From: Rathayibacter sp. Leaf185
GTDB lineage: Bacteria; Actinomycetota; Actinomycetes; Actinomycetales; Microbacteriaceae
NCBI RefSeq assembly: GCF_001423885.1
Contig: NZ_LMPP01000004.1
Coordinates: forward strand, 310,001 to 374,000
Direction: 5' to 3'
Length of the DNA: 64,000 nt
Shown: piece after piece, positions 1 through 8,075 of the stretch
Layout: each line of letters opens with the position of its first letter
Numbering within the stretch: position 1 is the first letter of the stretch
Position numbers and translations under genes: made by a program
The notes under the pieces: model-generated
Database searches by the model: none
Told to the model about the DNA's origin: nothing
The model's input: only the letters and a program-made list of their open reading frames with translations

Positions 1-2
1 AG

Positions 3-1160
3 ACCGCGACGGCGGCCGAGGTCGACCGCATCACCGCGTTCCTCGCCGACCTCCGCGACCAGGCCGCGGTGCTCACCGACGCCGCGATCACCAAGGCCTC
101 CGAGGCCGATGCCGCCCAGAGCGCCCTGGACGAGGCGACGCAGAAGGTGACCGCTCTCGAGGAGCGTGCCGCCGCCGCCCGCGCGGACGCCGACTCCGCC
201 AAGGAGCAGGCCGGTCGCCTCGCCGCCCAGCTGTATCGCAACGGCGGCACCGACGCGACCCTCAACCTCCTCATCGGCGGGCAGAAGGCGGATGCTCTGC
301 TCTACCGCCTCGGCACGATGACCCAGCTCACCCAGCAGACCAGCCGGCTGCAGACCGAGGCGGAGTCGACCGAGAACCAGGCCGGAGCCCTCGCCTCCCA
401 GGCGGAGCAGGCCCGGACCGAGCGGGAGTCTCTCGCCACCGCCGCAGCCGACGCCCTGCAGTCCGCGCAGGCCGCGCAGGCCGACGCCGACGCGAAGGTC
501 GCCGAGCAGGAGCAGTACAGCGCGCAGCTCTACGATCAGCTCGCCTCGCTCAAGAACACGACCGCCGCACTCGAGGAGGAGTTCGCGACCGGTCAGCAGG
601 CCAAGGCCGACTTCGAGGAGCAGGAGCGCCAGTCCCGACTCGCCGCCGAGGCCGAGGCGCGCCGGGTCGCCGCCGCCTCCGCACCGAGGGCTCCGGCGGG
701 CTCCGCACCGGCACCCGCCCCCGCCGCACCGGCCTCCGGAGGCGGACCCCTTCAGCTCGGAAACGACGATCCGTCCGGGGCCACGAACAGCTCGGCTCAG
801 ACGATCGCCGCGCTCAGCACGTACGCGGGCCGTACCGACGGCATGTCGCCCGCGCAGGCGCAGAGCTACGCCCGCTCCGCCATGGGCAGCCACGGCTGGG
901 GCCAGGACCAGATGGACTCCTGCCTCATCCCGCTCTGGAACGGAGAGTCGGGCTGGCGCTGGAACGCGCTGAACCGCTCCTCCGGTGCCTACGGGATCCC
1001 GCAGGCTCTCCCCGCCAGCAAGATGGCGACCTACGGATCCGACTACCAGACCAACGCGGCGACCCAGATCGACTGGGGCCTGGCCTACATCAAGAGCGTC
1101 TACGGCTCGCCGTGCACCGCCTGGTCGAAGTGGAACTCGCGCTCCCCCCACTGGTACTGA
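3..1160 (+). CDS. Secreted coiled-coil protein with lytic-transglycosylase-like C-terminus (5' end outside window)
   Basis: The reading frame is open from the first bases of the window, so the true start and any signal peptide lie upstream; an internal GTG at 69 is not likely to be the start. The first 200 visible residues are an Ala/Glu/Gln-rich heptad-like coiled coil of the kind found in peptidoglycan hydrolase regulators. An Ala/Pro-rich linker follows, then a C-terminal domain with a Glu in WNGESGW and an AYGIPQAL segment, which resembles the SLT/resuscitation-type fold (E-S-G-W, then Y-G-[I/L]-P/Q). Two Cys in this domain could form a disulfide outside the cell. The likely role is cell-wall remodelling. 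Substrate and activity are inferred from the motif only. Confidence 0.72.
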   Translation, partial: TATAAEVDRITAFLADLRDQAAVLTDAAITKASEADAAQSALDEATQKVTALEERAAAARADADSAKEQAGRLAAQLYRNGGTDATLNLLIGGQKADALLYRLGTMTQLTQQTSRLQTEAESTENQAGALASQAEQARTERESLATAAADALQSAQAAQADADAKVAEQEQYSAQLYDQLASLKNTTAALEEEFATGQQAKADFEEQERQSRLAAEAEARRVAAASAPRAPAGSAPAPAPAAPASGGGPLQLGNDDPSGATNSSAQTIAALSTYAGRTDGMSPAQAQSYARSAMGSHGWGQDQMDSCLIPLWNGESGWRWNALNRSSGAYGIPQALPASKMATYGSDYQTNAATQIDWGLAYIKSVYGSPCTAWSKWNSRSPHWY

Positions 1161-1184
1161 GCCGACGTGTCCCGCGACCGAGCG

Positions 1185-2840
1185 TCACTTCGCCTGGTCG
1201 TAGGAGTCGACGACCGCGACGGTGACCGGGAAGTCGACGTCCGAATCACCGAAGAGCGCTCGGCCCGCGCGTACCGCCGACTCGCGGACGATCTCCACGA
1301 CCCGGTCGGCCTCGTTCTCGGGCGCGTGCACGATCACCTCGTCGTGCAGGAAGTAGACGAGGTGCGCGTCTGCTTCGCGCAGCCGTGCCCGCAGCTCACC
1401 CATCCAGCAGAGCGCCCACTCGGCCGCCGTCCCCTGCACCACGAAGTTGCGCGTGAAGCGCCCCCACTCGCGCGCCCGCTGGCTGCTCCGGGCGTCGACG
1501 ACATCGGAGTCGAGTGCCGCGCCCGGAGGCGAGCTGCGGCCGAGCCAGGTCGACACCGGCTCCCCTCGCTCGCCCGCCCGTGCGGCCGCCTCGACGTGGG
1601 CGACGGAGCGCGGATAGGCGCGCGCGAGCCTCGGGAGCAGACGCCCGGCCTCCCCGCTCGTCGCCCCGTACATCGCGCCGAGCATCGCGACCTTGGCCCG
1701 CGGGCGGTCGGGCACGACTCCGGCGTCCACGATGCCCTGGTAGAGGTCGCGCCCCCGCCCGGCCGCCGCCATCGCGGAGTCGCCCGACAGCGCCGCGAGG
1801 ATCCGCGGCTCGAGCTGTGCGGCATCGGCCACGACGAGCTTCCAACCGGGATCGGCGACCACCGCGGCCCGGATCTGGCGCGGCAGCTGCAGTGCTCCTC
1901 CGCCCGACGTCGCCCAGCGGCCGGTGACCACGCCGCCCACCACGTACTCGGGGCGGAAGCGCCCGCCGTGGACCCACGCGTCGAGCCAGGCCCAGCCGTT
2001 GGCGGTCAGCAGCCGCGAGAGCTTCTTGTACTCCAGCAGCGGCGGGATCACCGGGTGCTCGATCGACTGCAGCTCCCAGGAGCGGGTCGACTCGACCGCC
2101 AGCCCGCCGCGTCGCAGCGCCCGGATCAGGTCGGCAGGTGAGTCGGGGTTCAGGTCGGGGGCATCGAGCTCGGCGCGGATCCGGTCGGCCAGCGCCTCGA
2201 GGCGCTCGGGTCGCCCACCGAAGTACGGCCTCGGCCCGAGCGCCTCGGTGAGCACCCTGTCGTGGACATCGGCGCGCCAGGGCAGACCCGCGGCGGCGAT
2301 CTCGCGCGCGATGAGGGCACCGACCGACTCGGCCGCGAGCAGGAGCCGCAGCCGCCCGGATCCGGCCGCGCTCGCGAGCGCCGTCTCCTGGCGCGCGAGC
2401 TCCTCGAGCGGGTCGAGCGCGCCCTCCTCGCCCGACGCCTCCTCGAAGCCCAGCAGCGTGTCGCCGGAGGCGGGTGCGGCGGCCCCGGCGTCCCACGCGT
2501 CGCCGGGCGCGCGCGCGAGCTCCGATCCCGCGGTGGCGACGGACCGGCGCAGGATCGCCCGCGCCAGCCGCAGATCGTGGCAGCGCGCGACACGGACGCC
2601 GGCGTCGAGCAGTGCGGGATACCAGCGGGCGGTGTCGTCCCACACCCACCGCGGTCGCTCCCGCTCACGCGAGCGCACGAGATCGGCGAGCTCGCGCGGG
2701 CCGCGACCCGCCGCCGCCGTCTCACCGGAGTCGACCGAGAGGACTCGCCAGTCCCCGGTGGGACCGCCGGCGAGCGCGAGGAGCATCCGATCATTCTCCT
2801 CCGCCGAGCGCACGTGCGCTCCCGACTCGACCCTGGTCAT
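1185..2840 (-). CDS. Small family-A DNA polymerase (annotated in relatives as bifunctional 3'-5' exonuclease/DNA polymerase)
   Basis: 551 residues against about 900 for PolA. The polymerase domain is recognisable: motif A DAAQLEPR near residue 339 (catalytic Asp, Glu of the steric gate kept), an O-helix RAKVAMLGAMYG near 381 (Arg, Lys and Tyr kept, but Leu where E. coli Pol I has Phe762), and motif C LHDEV near 498. There is no 5' nuclease domain. The N-terminal 200 residues look like a worn 3'-5' exonuclease without the DxE metal motif. The ATG at 2840 overlaps the stop of the upstream 97-residue gene (ATGA), so the two are translationally coupled. A LexA-type box lies upstream of the pair, which suggests a role in DNA damage tolerance or gap filling; this role is inferred. 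Confidence 0.85.
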   Translation of the reverse strand: MTRVESGAHVRSAEENDRMLLALAGGPTGDWRVLSVDSGETAAAGRGPRELADLVRSRERERPRWVWDDTARWYPALLDAGVRVARCHDLRLARAILRRSVATAGSELARAPGDAWDAGAAAPASGDTLLGFEEASGEEGALDPLEELARQETALASAAGSGRLRLLLAAESVGALIAREIAAAGLPWRADVHDRVLTEALGPRPYFGGRPERLEALADRIRAELDAPDLNPDSPADLIRALRRGGLAVESTRSWELQSIEHPVIPPLLEYKKLSRLLTANGWAWLDAWVHGGRFRPEYVVGGVVTGRWATSGGGALQLPRQIRAAVVADPGWKLVVADAAQLEPRILAALSGDSAMAAAGRGRDLYQGIVDAGVVPDRPRAKVAMLGAMYGATSGEAGRLLPRLARAYPRSVAHVEAAARAGERGEPVSTWLGRSSPPGAALDSDVVDARSSQRAREWGRFTRNFVVQGTAAEWALCWMGELRARLREADAHLVYFLHDEVIVHAPENEADRVVEIVRESAVRAGRALFGDSDVDFPVTVAVVDSYDQAK

Positions 2841-3130
2841 GTGGACGCCGTCGGCGACGGCGGGTAGCCCGGGAACGGCTTCTCCTGCGCGGTCAGCGGC
2901 TGCCGCTTCCACAGCGCCTCGGCGATCATCTCCATCGACGGCGAGTAGCCGACGAGCTCGCGCCTGCTCGGCTCGGCCGACCAGGTGACCGCCCTGAACC
3001 AGGCCTCGCGGTAGGGACCCGTCTCGATCCGCCGGATGAGACCGATGCGCCCCGTGCGCATCGCATCGACCATCACCCACTCGTCGGGGCCGCTGCTGCG
3101 CAGCATCTGGAGGGGACTCCACTCGATCAT
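2837..3130 (-). CDS. Conserved small protein of unknown function coupled to the polymerase
   Basis: 97 residues, not recognised. It starts MIEWSPLQML and is rich in Trp and Arg, with no signal peptide or membrane segment. A strong Shine-Dalgarno AGGAGG lies four bases before the ATG. Its stop overlaps the start of the small polymerase gene (ATGA), and the next upstream signal is an SOS box 70 bases away. The tight coupling and shared promoter suggest that it works with the polymerase, perhaps as a partner subunit, but the sequence itself shows no known domain. Confidence 0.7.
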   Translation of the reverse strand: MIEWSPLQMLRSSGPDEWVMVDAMRTGRIGLIRRIETGPYREAWFRAVTWSAEPSRRELVGYSPSMEMIAEALWKRQPLTAQEKPFPGYPPSPTAST

Positions 3131-3199
3131 CGCGCCTCCTGCCCTGCTCGATCCGCGGCCGTGGCGAGCACGGGCGCCGCGGCGTACACTCGCAGACTA

Positions 3200-3215
3200 T
3201 CGAACACATGTTCGA
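3200..3215. promoter_or_regulatory. LexA operator (SOS box)
   Basis: TCGAACACATGTTCGA is a perfect inverted repeat of the actinobacterial LexA form TCGAAC-N4-GTTCGA. It lies between two divergent units: the 97-residue gene plus small polymerase on the minus strand and the DUF6504-like gene on the plus strand. Candidate -10 boxes on both strands (TACACT at 3185-3190 on plus, TAGTCT at 3194-3199 on minus) overlap or abut it, so LexA could silence both directions. Confidence 0.85.
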
Positions 3216-3263
3216 ACGACCAACCGGTGCGGCGGGTCGCGCCAAGGGGAACGGAGACCGGCG

Positions 3264-3554
3264 ATGGCGGTGATCGAGGAGACGGCGGTGGTGTCGACCG
3301 ACGACGACGGCGTGCCGGTCGCACTGGAATGGCGGGGCGGTCGCTACCGGGTCACGGACAGGCCGACGGTGTGGACCTGCACGAGCGAGTGGTGGGCGCC
3401 ACTCGAGGGCTTCCCGCCGACCTTCGGAGACGCGCCCGTCAGCATCGGCGGGTGGCGCTTCCAGGCGACCGATCTCGAGACCGGCGGAGCCTTCGTGCTC
3501 GACGTGGTCGCGTCGACGGATCCGTGCTGGAGCGTCGTGCGGATCTACCAGTGA
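3264..3554 (+). CDS. DUF6504-like protein under SOS box
   Basis: 96 residues. The core EWRGGRYRV, a following Trp pair around TSEWW and the closing SVVRIYQ match what I recall of the DUF6504 family, small proteins usually sitting beside imuB/dnaE2-type translesion polymerases in actinobacteria. The ATG at 3264 is preferred because GGAG lies seven bases before it; longer in-frame extensions run through the operator. The LexA box is 48 bases upstream. Biochemical function is unknown. Here the neighbour is a family-A polymerase rather than imuB. The family assignment is by eye and could be wrong. Confidence 0.72.
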   Translation: MAVIEETAVVSTDDDGVPVALEWRGGRYRVTDRPTVWTCTSEWWAPLEGFPPTFGDAPVSIGGWRFQATDLETGGAFVLDVVASTDPCWSVVRIYQ

Positions 3555-3594
3555 CGAAGGGCCCTGCGAGCGTTGGCCCGGCGACCTGTACCGC

Positions 3595-3702
3595 CTACTT
3601 GTCGGACCAGGGCGCCTTCGTCATGGCGATCAGGGCGGCGGTGCCGGAGACGAGGCCGACACCGGCGATAGCGGCCACGACGAGCCAGAGCACGAGTTCC
3701 AT
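3595..3702 (-). CDS. 35-residue single-span membrane peptide
   Basis: A short frame of 36 codons starting MELVLWLVVAAIAGVG. Residues 2-27 form one hydrophobic span with small residues, and the tail TKAPWSDK is hydrophilic and positively charged near the membrane. A -10 box TAGACT ends six bases before the ATG, which fits a leaderless mRNA. The gene stands alone between the DUF6504-like gene and the divergent MFS gene. It resembles the methionine/alanine import family small subunits (MetS-like) in size and build, but no partner transporter is next to it; function unknown. Confidence 0.6.
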   Translation of the reverse strand: MELVLWLVVAAIAGVGLVSGTAALIAMTKAPWSDK

Positions 3703-3708
3703 ACGACG

Positions 3709-3714
3709 AGTCTA
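3709..3714 (-). promoter_or_regulatory. -10 box of the 35-residue peptide gene
   Basis: TAGACT on the minus strand, six bases from the ATG at 3702. The spacing places transcription start at the start codon, so the message is probably leaderless. No clear -35 was seen. Confidence 0.5.
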
Positions 3715-3755
3715 CCGAGCGCGTCGAGCCCTCATTCCATACCCCGGCTCTGCAA

Positions 3756-3761
3756 TAGCGT
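3756..3761 (+). promoter_or_regulatory. -10 box of the MFS gene
   Basis: TAGCGT, seven bases before the ATG at 3769. It overlaps the alternative GTG at 3760, which argues for the ATG as the true, leaderless start. Confidence 0.5.
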
Positions 3762-3768
3762 GGGGGGA

Positions 3769-5178
3769 ATGACCGAAGCCCCCACCCGCGCGAGTGTCGG
3801 ACTGCGCTCCGAGCGCGGCCCGATCCTCCTGGCACTGATGATCTCGACCGCCCTGGTCGCCCTCGATGCCACGATCCTCGCGACCGCCGTCCCGTCGATC
3901 GTGAAGGATCTGGGCGGCTTCGAGCAGTTCCCGTGGCTGTTCTCGGTCTACCTGCTCGCGCAGGCCGTCTCGGTCCCCCTCTACGGCAAGCTCGCCGACG
4001 TGGTCGGGCGGAAGCCGATCATGCTGATCGGGATCGGCCTGTTCCTCCTCGGGTCGCTGCTGTGCGGGCTCGCCTGGAGCATGCCCGCCCTCATCGCGTT
4101 CCGCGCCCTCCAGGGCCTGGGAGCCGGGGCGATCCAGCCGATGGGCATCACGATCGCCGGAGACATCTACACGGTCGCGGAGCGCGCGAAGACCCAGGGC
4201 TACCTCGCCAGCGTCTGGGGCATCTCCTCCGTCGTCGGCCCGACCCTCGGCGGCGTGCTCTCCGACCTCGGCGCCTGGCGCGGGATCTTCCTCGTGAACA
4301 TCCCGCTCTGCCTCCTCGCGGCGTTCCTCCTCGTCCGCAACTTCCGCGAGACGACCCGCGGCGAGCGTCAGCCGATCGACCTGGCCGGCGCGTCCGTCCT
4401 CGCGGTCGGCACCGCCCTGCTGATCCTCGGGCTCCTCGAGGGCGGCAGCGCCTGGCCGTGGCTCTCCCCCGTCGGCATCGGCGTCTTCGTGCTCTCGGCC
4501 GCGGCGTTCGCGGTCTTCGTCGCGATCGAACGGCGGGCGGCGGCTCCGGTGCTGCCGCTCTGGGTGCTGACGCGCCGCATCCTGATCTCGACGAGTCTGG
4601 TCTCGGTGTGCGTCGGCGCGATCACCCTCGGCATCACCTCGTACTTCCCGACCTTCGCGCAGGGCGTCCTCGGCAGCTCGGCCCTCGGTGCCGGCTTCGC
4701 CGTCGCGGCGATGACGCTGGGCTGGCCGGTCGCGGCGAGCCTCTCGGGCCGGCTCTACCTCCGGATCGGCTTCCGCACCACAGGTTTCATCGGGGCGACG
4801 CTGGTCGTGATCGGGGCGGCGCTGACCATCCTGCTCGGGCCGTCCTCCACGCTGTGGGAGATCGCGGGCTTCTGCGTGATCATCGGCGCCGGAATGGGGC
4901 TGGTGGCGACTCCGACGCTCATCCGCGCTCAGTCGAGCGTCGAGTGGAACGAGCGCGGTGTCGTCTCGTCGACCAACTTCTTCGCCCGCAACATCGGCAG
5001 CGCGATCGCGGTTGCCGTCTTCGGCGCGATCGTCAACTCCGCCACCGGAGACGGGACACCCGCCGCTGCCGACCTCGCGGCGGGCACTCGTTCGGTCTGC
5101 GTCGCGCTGACGATCCTCGCCCTCGGCATGCTCGCCGCGGTCTGGGCGATGCCGAAGGAGCAGCGTCAGTCCGCTTAG
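3769..5178 (+). CDS. MFS multidrug exporter, DHA2 (EmrB/QacA) type
   Basis: 469 residues with about 14 hydrophobic spans, the usual build of the 14-TM drug:H+ antiporters. Motif C-like LDATILATAVPSI lies in span 1, and the loop 2-3 motif reads GKLADVVGRKP (motif A). It should export lipophilic drugs or metabolites across the cell membrane in exchange for protons. The ATG at 3769 is chosen over the GTG at 3760 because the latter lies inside the -10 box. The stop codon overlaps tail to tail by four bases with the glycosyltransferase on the other strand. No regulator gene is adjacent, so substrate and control are unknown. Confidence 0.9.
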   Translation: MTEAPTRASVGLRSERGPILLALMISTALVALDATILATAVPSIVKDLGGFEQFPWLFSVYLLAQAVSVPLYGKLADVVGRKPIMLIGIGLFLLGSLLCGLAWSMPALIAFRALQGLGAGAIQPMGITIAGDIYTVAERAKTQGYLASVWGISSVVGPTLGGVLSDLGAWRGIFLVNIPLCLLAAFLLVRNFRETTRGERQPIDLAGASVLAVGTALLILGLLEGGSAWPWLSPVGIGVFVLSAAAFAVFVAIERRAAAPVLPLWVLTRRILISTSLVSVCVGAITLGITSYFPTFAQGVLGSSALGAGFAVAAMTLGWPVAASLSGRLYLRIGFRTTGFIGATLVVIGAALTILLGPSSTLWEIAGFCVIIGAGMGLVATPTLIRAQSSVEWNERGVVSSTNFFARNIGSAIAVAVFGAIVNSATGDGTPAAADLAAGTRSVCVALTILALGMLAAVWAMPKEQRQSA

Positions 5179-5948
5179 GGGCGCCTGGACGCCGCGAGGG
5201 CTCGCAGCCGGTCGATCCGGTTCCGGCGGACCCGGTGGGTCCAGCGCTGCACCGGCGCTCCGAGCCCGCGGTGGCGGCGGAGCGTGTGCAGCGCGCGGTC
5301 GAGGCGACGGAGCATGTCCGCCGGCGCTCCGAACGGCCGTGCCGAGATGCCGACGACGAGGTGGCGATCGAGCACGATGCGGTGCCGGAGGCCGAGATGC
5401 ACGCTGATCTCGACGTCATCGTGCACGTACGGGTCGTCGCGGTGCATCTCGCCGGCGATCTCGTCCCACGACGAGCGGCGGATCGCGCAGTTCGAGCCGA
5501 ACAGGGGCCAGTTCGCGAGGGCCGAGCCCATCAGGACGAAGTAGGCGTCCATGTAGACCACCCGCGCCACGACCTGGGCCACCGGTCCGAGCTCGAGGAA
5601 CCGGCCGGGGCCGGTGACCGCGCCGACCGTCGGATCCGCGAAGTGGCCGGCGAGGCGCGCGATCCAGTCGGGCCCGGGCTGCGAGTCGGCGTCGAGACGA
5701 GCGAGCACCGCCCCGCGGGCGACGTCGAAGCCGTGCGCCGTGCTCGCCGGGATGCCCGCGCCGTCGTGCACCACGACTCGGGCGCCGGCCGCGCGGGCGA
5801 TCTCGGCGCTGTCGTCCGTGCTGCCGTCGTCGACGACGACGATCTCGAAGGGGGCGAGCGTCTGCTCGTCGAGCAGGGCGAGCAGTCGCTCGAGATGCGG
5901 GGCGTCGTCCTTGACGGGGACGACGACCGAGATACGCCGGTGATCCAT
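5175..5948 (-). CDS. Family 2 glycosyltransferase
   Basis: 257 residues with the GT-A nucleotide-binding fold at the N-terminus: VVVDDGSTDDS at 38-48 and the metal-binding LDADSQ near 85-90. A later NCAIRRSSWDEI segment fits the acceptor side. It would transfer a sugar from a nucleotide sugar to an envelope or lipid acceptor at the cytoplasmic face; donor and acceptor cannot be told. The ATG at 5948 begins MDHRRISVVVPV and gives the normal fold edge; upstream extension is low-complexity. It converges on the MFS gene with overlapping stops. Confidence 0.85.
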   Translation of the reverse strand: MDHRRISVVVPVKDDAPHLERLLALLDEQTLAPFEIVVVDDGSTDDSAEIARAAGARVVVHDGAGIPASTAHGFDVARGAVLARLDADSQPGPDWIARLAGHFADPTVGAVTGPGRFLELGPVAQVVARVVYMDAYFVLMGSALANWPLFGSNCAIRRSSWDEIAGEMHRDDPYVHDDVEISVHLGLRHRIVLDRHLVVGISARPFGAPADMLRRLDRALHTLRRHRGLGAPVQRWTHRVRRNRIDRLRALAASRRP

Positions 5949-6078
5949 CCGCTCAGTCAACGCGATCGGGGCGTCGGCGGAGGCATCCGCCACGCGGTTC
6001 CACGGCTCCGGTCCGCAGGTGGCCGTCCGGGCTGAGGGTGCCGACCCGATCGCCCGCCCGTGGCGTGTGCGCGGCGGG

Positions 6079-6084
6079 TATTCT
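6079..6084 (+). promoter_or_regulatory. Candidate -10 box upstream of the 6121 gene
   Basis: TATTCT stands 37 bases before the proposed ATG, so this would give a leadered mRNA. No convincing -35 was seen at the right distance. Confidence 0.35.
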
Positions 6085-6120
6085 CGAAGAGGAGCTCCGG
6101 CGGGCGGAGCCGGGATCGGG

Positions 6121-6753
6121 ATGCAGGTGACGCGCGTGTGGTTCCGCCGTCGACGCCGGTTCAAGATGGAGCCGTTCGACCCCGATGAGAATCCCGTCCG
6201 CGACCCGGTCTCGGTCGAGGAGGCCGCGGAGGAGGGCCTGATGCTCGCGCAGTACGCGAGCAGGATGGCCGTGAAGAACCGCGTGCTGATGGACGGCCTC
6301 ACCGCCGATGTGCCCTTCGATGTCGGCCACTACTCCGTCATCGCGGCGGCTGAACTCGAGAAGCTGGCCGGCGAGTCGGAGGCGGCCGCGCAGCGCGTTC
6401 GCACCATCGCGGCCGACGTCACCTACGTGGAGGGCCGCTCCGACCACGTGCACGACTACCGATCGGCCGACATCGACAACCTCGACCACCGCGAGAAGCT
6501 GTCGCTCGCCGTCGCCGACGCGCTCCGCGAACGGGCCCGCGACGAGGAGTACCTCGCGGCGCTGGTCGACGACGCCCGCCTCGACGCCTGGCGTGAGCTC
6601 GCTCAGTCGATCGAGGAGACGCTCGACCGCGCACCGCGGATCGACGCCGACGACGAGGACTACCGCCGCGACCGCTCCGTGCGGATGGCACTCGTCATCG
6701 TCGACGATCTCGCCCGGCTCGCCGAGGAGCGCGGAGTCCCGCTCGAGGGCTGA
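6121..6753 (+). CDS. Conserved acidic protein of unknown function
   Basis: 210 residues. A basic patch RRRRRF at the N-terminus is followed by EPFDPDENPVRDPV and then a mostly helical acidic body with no membrane segment. Similar proteins in Microbacteriaceae are, as I recall, called hypothetical or (probably wrongly) asparagine synthase; I see no catalytic motif of that enzyme. The start is uncertain: ATG 6121, GTG 6127 and GTG 6136 are all possible and none has a strong ribosome site. The gene converges with the LON-domain gene, whose stop is three bases away. Confidence 0.65.
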   Translation: MQVTRVWFRRRRRFKMEPFDPDENPVRDPVSVEEAAEEGLMLAQYASRMAVKNRVLMDGLTADVPFDVGHYSVIAAAELEKLAGESEAAAQRVRTIAADVTYVEGRSDHVHDYRSADIDNLDHREKLSLAVADALRERARDEEYLAALVDDARLDAWRELAQSIEETLDRAPRIDADDEDYRRDRSVRMALVIVDDLARLAEERGVPLEG

Positions 6754-6756
6754 GCG

Positions 6757-7380
6757 TCAGGCCCAGCCGGCCCGGAACGACTCCGTGGCCTCGGCCGAGC
6801 GCTCTCGGACGGCCTCGAGCAGCTCCTCCATCGACGTGCTGCGGAGGAACGCCAGCCGGTCGATCTCAGTGACCGGCGCGACGCCGGCGAGCTGCCACGC
6901 GTGCGCGGCCGGATCCTCGGCGAGCTCCACGACGGCTCCGTAGCGCTGCTCGACGAACTCGCTGGCGACAGCGAGTGCCATGCGCACGGCCGACTCGGCC
7001 TCCTGCAGCTTCCCGTCGAGACTCGAGCTCCACTCGAGAGGGTCGAGGTGCCGCACCTCGGCCTTCGGGTACGGGTCGTCCTCGTACCAGCGGACGACCT
7101 CGAAGCGGTCCTGCCCCACCGAGTCCAGGGTGACGAACGCCTCCGCGCCGTCGATGTTCAGGATGCGCGCGACGGTGCCGACGGTGAACCGCTGATCGCC
7201 GCCGCCGACCTCCTGCCCGCGCTCGATCAGAACGACGCCGAAGGAGGGACTGTCGTCCTCGAGGACGTCGCCGAGCATCCGCAGGTACCGCGGCTCGAAC
7301 AGCCGGAGCGGGAGCGGCATGTGCGGCAGGAGCACGGAGCCGAGCGGGAACATCGGGAGATCAGGCACGGGATCAGGCAA
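6757..7380 (-). CDS. LON substrate-binding domain protein
   Basis: 207 residues. The start reads LPMFPLGSVLLPHMPLPLRLFEPRY, the hallmark of the Lon N-terminal substrate-binding (LAN) domain. No AAA+ or protease domain follows, so this is the short stand-alone form common in actinobacteria, with unknown binding partner. The chosen start is a TTG at 7380; a GTG four codons later (7368) is equally possible, as neither has a clear ribosome site. It probably binds misfolded proteins or acts as an adaptor, which is inference from the domain only. Confidence 0.85.
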   Translation of the reverse strand: MPDPVPDLPMFPLGSVLLPHMPLPLRLFEPRYLRMLGDVLEDDSPSFGVVLIERGQEVGGGDQRFTVGTVARILNIDGAEAFVTLDSVGQDRFEVVRWYEDDPYPKAEVRHLDPLEWSSSLDGKLQEAESAVRMALAVASEFVEQRYGAVVELAEDPAAHAWQLAGVAPVTEIDRLAFLRSTSMEELLEAVRERSAEATESFRAGWA

Positions 7381-7436
7381 TCACGTCCGGCGATGAGCGG
7401 CCAGTACGGGCATCGGGGCGACGGACGTGCTAGCGA

Positions 7437-7838
7437 TCAGCTGCTCCGCTTCGTGGAGCCGCCCAGGACGACCGCGATCAGCTCCTCGGCGTCGGCGAGG
7501 TACCCCGCCAGCTCGCCCTCGTCCCGCGCCGCGGCGAGCTCGCCGACGGTCGGCGACACGTAGACACCGTCGACCGGGTCCTTCACGAGGACGCCGCCGC
7601 GGGCCAGTGCGACAGCGGTCGCCTCATCGAGGGCCCAGGCATTGACGCCCGCCGTCTGCACTGTGTCGTCGTCGCCTCGCCGACGCCCGCCGCCGCGGCG
7701 GATCGGTGCGGGAGCGACCGCGCGGACGGGCAGCGGGGCGACCTTCAGCTCGCCGCGATTGACGGCGCGGGTCACGGCATCCGACAGCGATGCCTTCGCC
7801 AGTGCGTGCAGCGTCGCCGCGAGCTCCATACGGTCCAT
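7437..7838 (-). CDS. Hypothetical protein, 133 residues
   Basis: The start at ATG 7838 is supported by GGAGG eight bases upstream. The N-terminal third (MELAATLHALAKASLSDAV) looks helical, a basic Arg/Gly-rich stretch follows near residues 55-65, and the C-terminal half is acidic. It has no signal peptide, membrane span or known motif. It is divergent from the three-helix-bundle gene at 8076, with a 237-base gap that holds the promoters but no clear regulatory site. A SseB- or DUF-type protein is possible; function not known. Confidence 0.65.
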   Translation of the reverse strand: MDRMELAATLHALAKASLSDAVTRAVNRGELKVAPLPVRAVAPAPIRRGGGRRRGDDDTVQTAGVNAWALDEATAVALARGGVLVKDPVDGVYVSPTVGELAAARDEGELAGYLADAEELIAVVLGGSTKRSS

Positions 7839-8075
7839 CGGTGATCCTCCGTCGTCCGTCACGGCCGAGCGGAGCGGCACCGGACGAACAGCTGCCGACC
7901 ACCGCGAAGCCGTCCTGCAGTGCGAGCGAACGCGACGTCGCATCCGCGTCCAGCGTAGGGAGGAGGGGCGATCCGCCGCGCCCCCCGTAGAGGCCCCAGC
8001 GCGCCTGCGTGGATCACCAGGATCGCGCTCTCCCGCTCGCACCTGCTGTTAACCCTCCCCGTGCATGATTCTCCG

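Noticed and set aside
2841-3245. In-frame N-terminal extension of the small polymerase to 3245
   Set aside because: The extension is the wrong frame of the 97-residue gene; the ATGA overlap at 2840 gives the better start.
5953-6489. A 178-codon minus-strand frame upstream of the family 2 glycosyltransferase
   Set aside because: It overlaps the plus-strand gene at 6121 over most of its length and has no start signal or domain.
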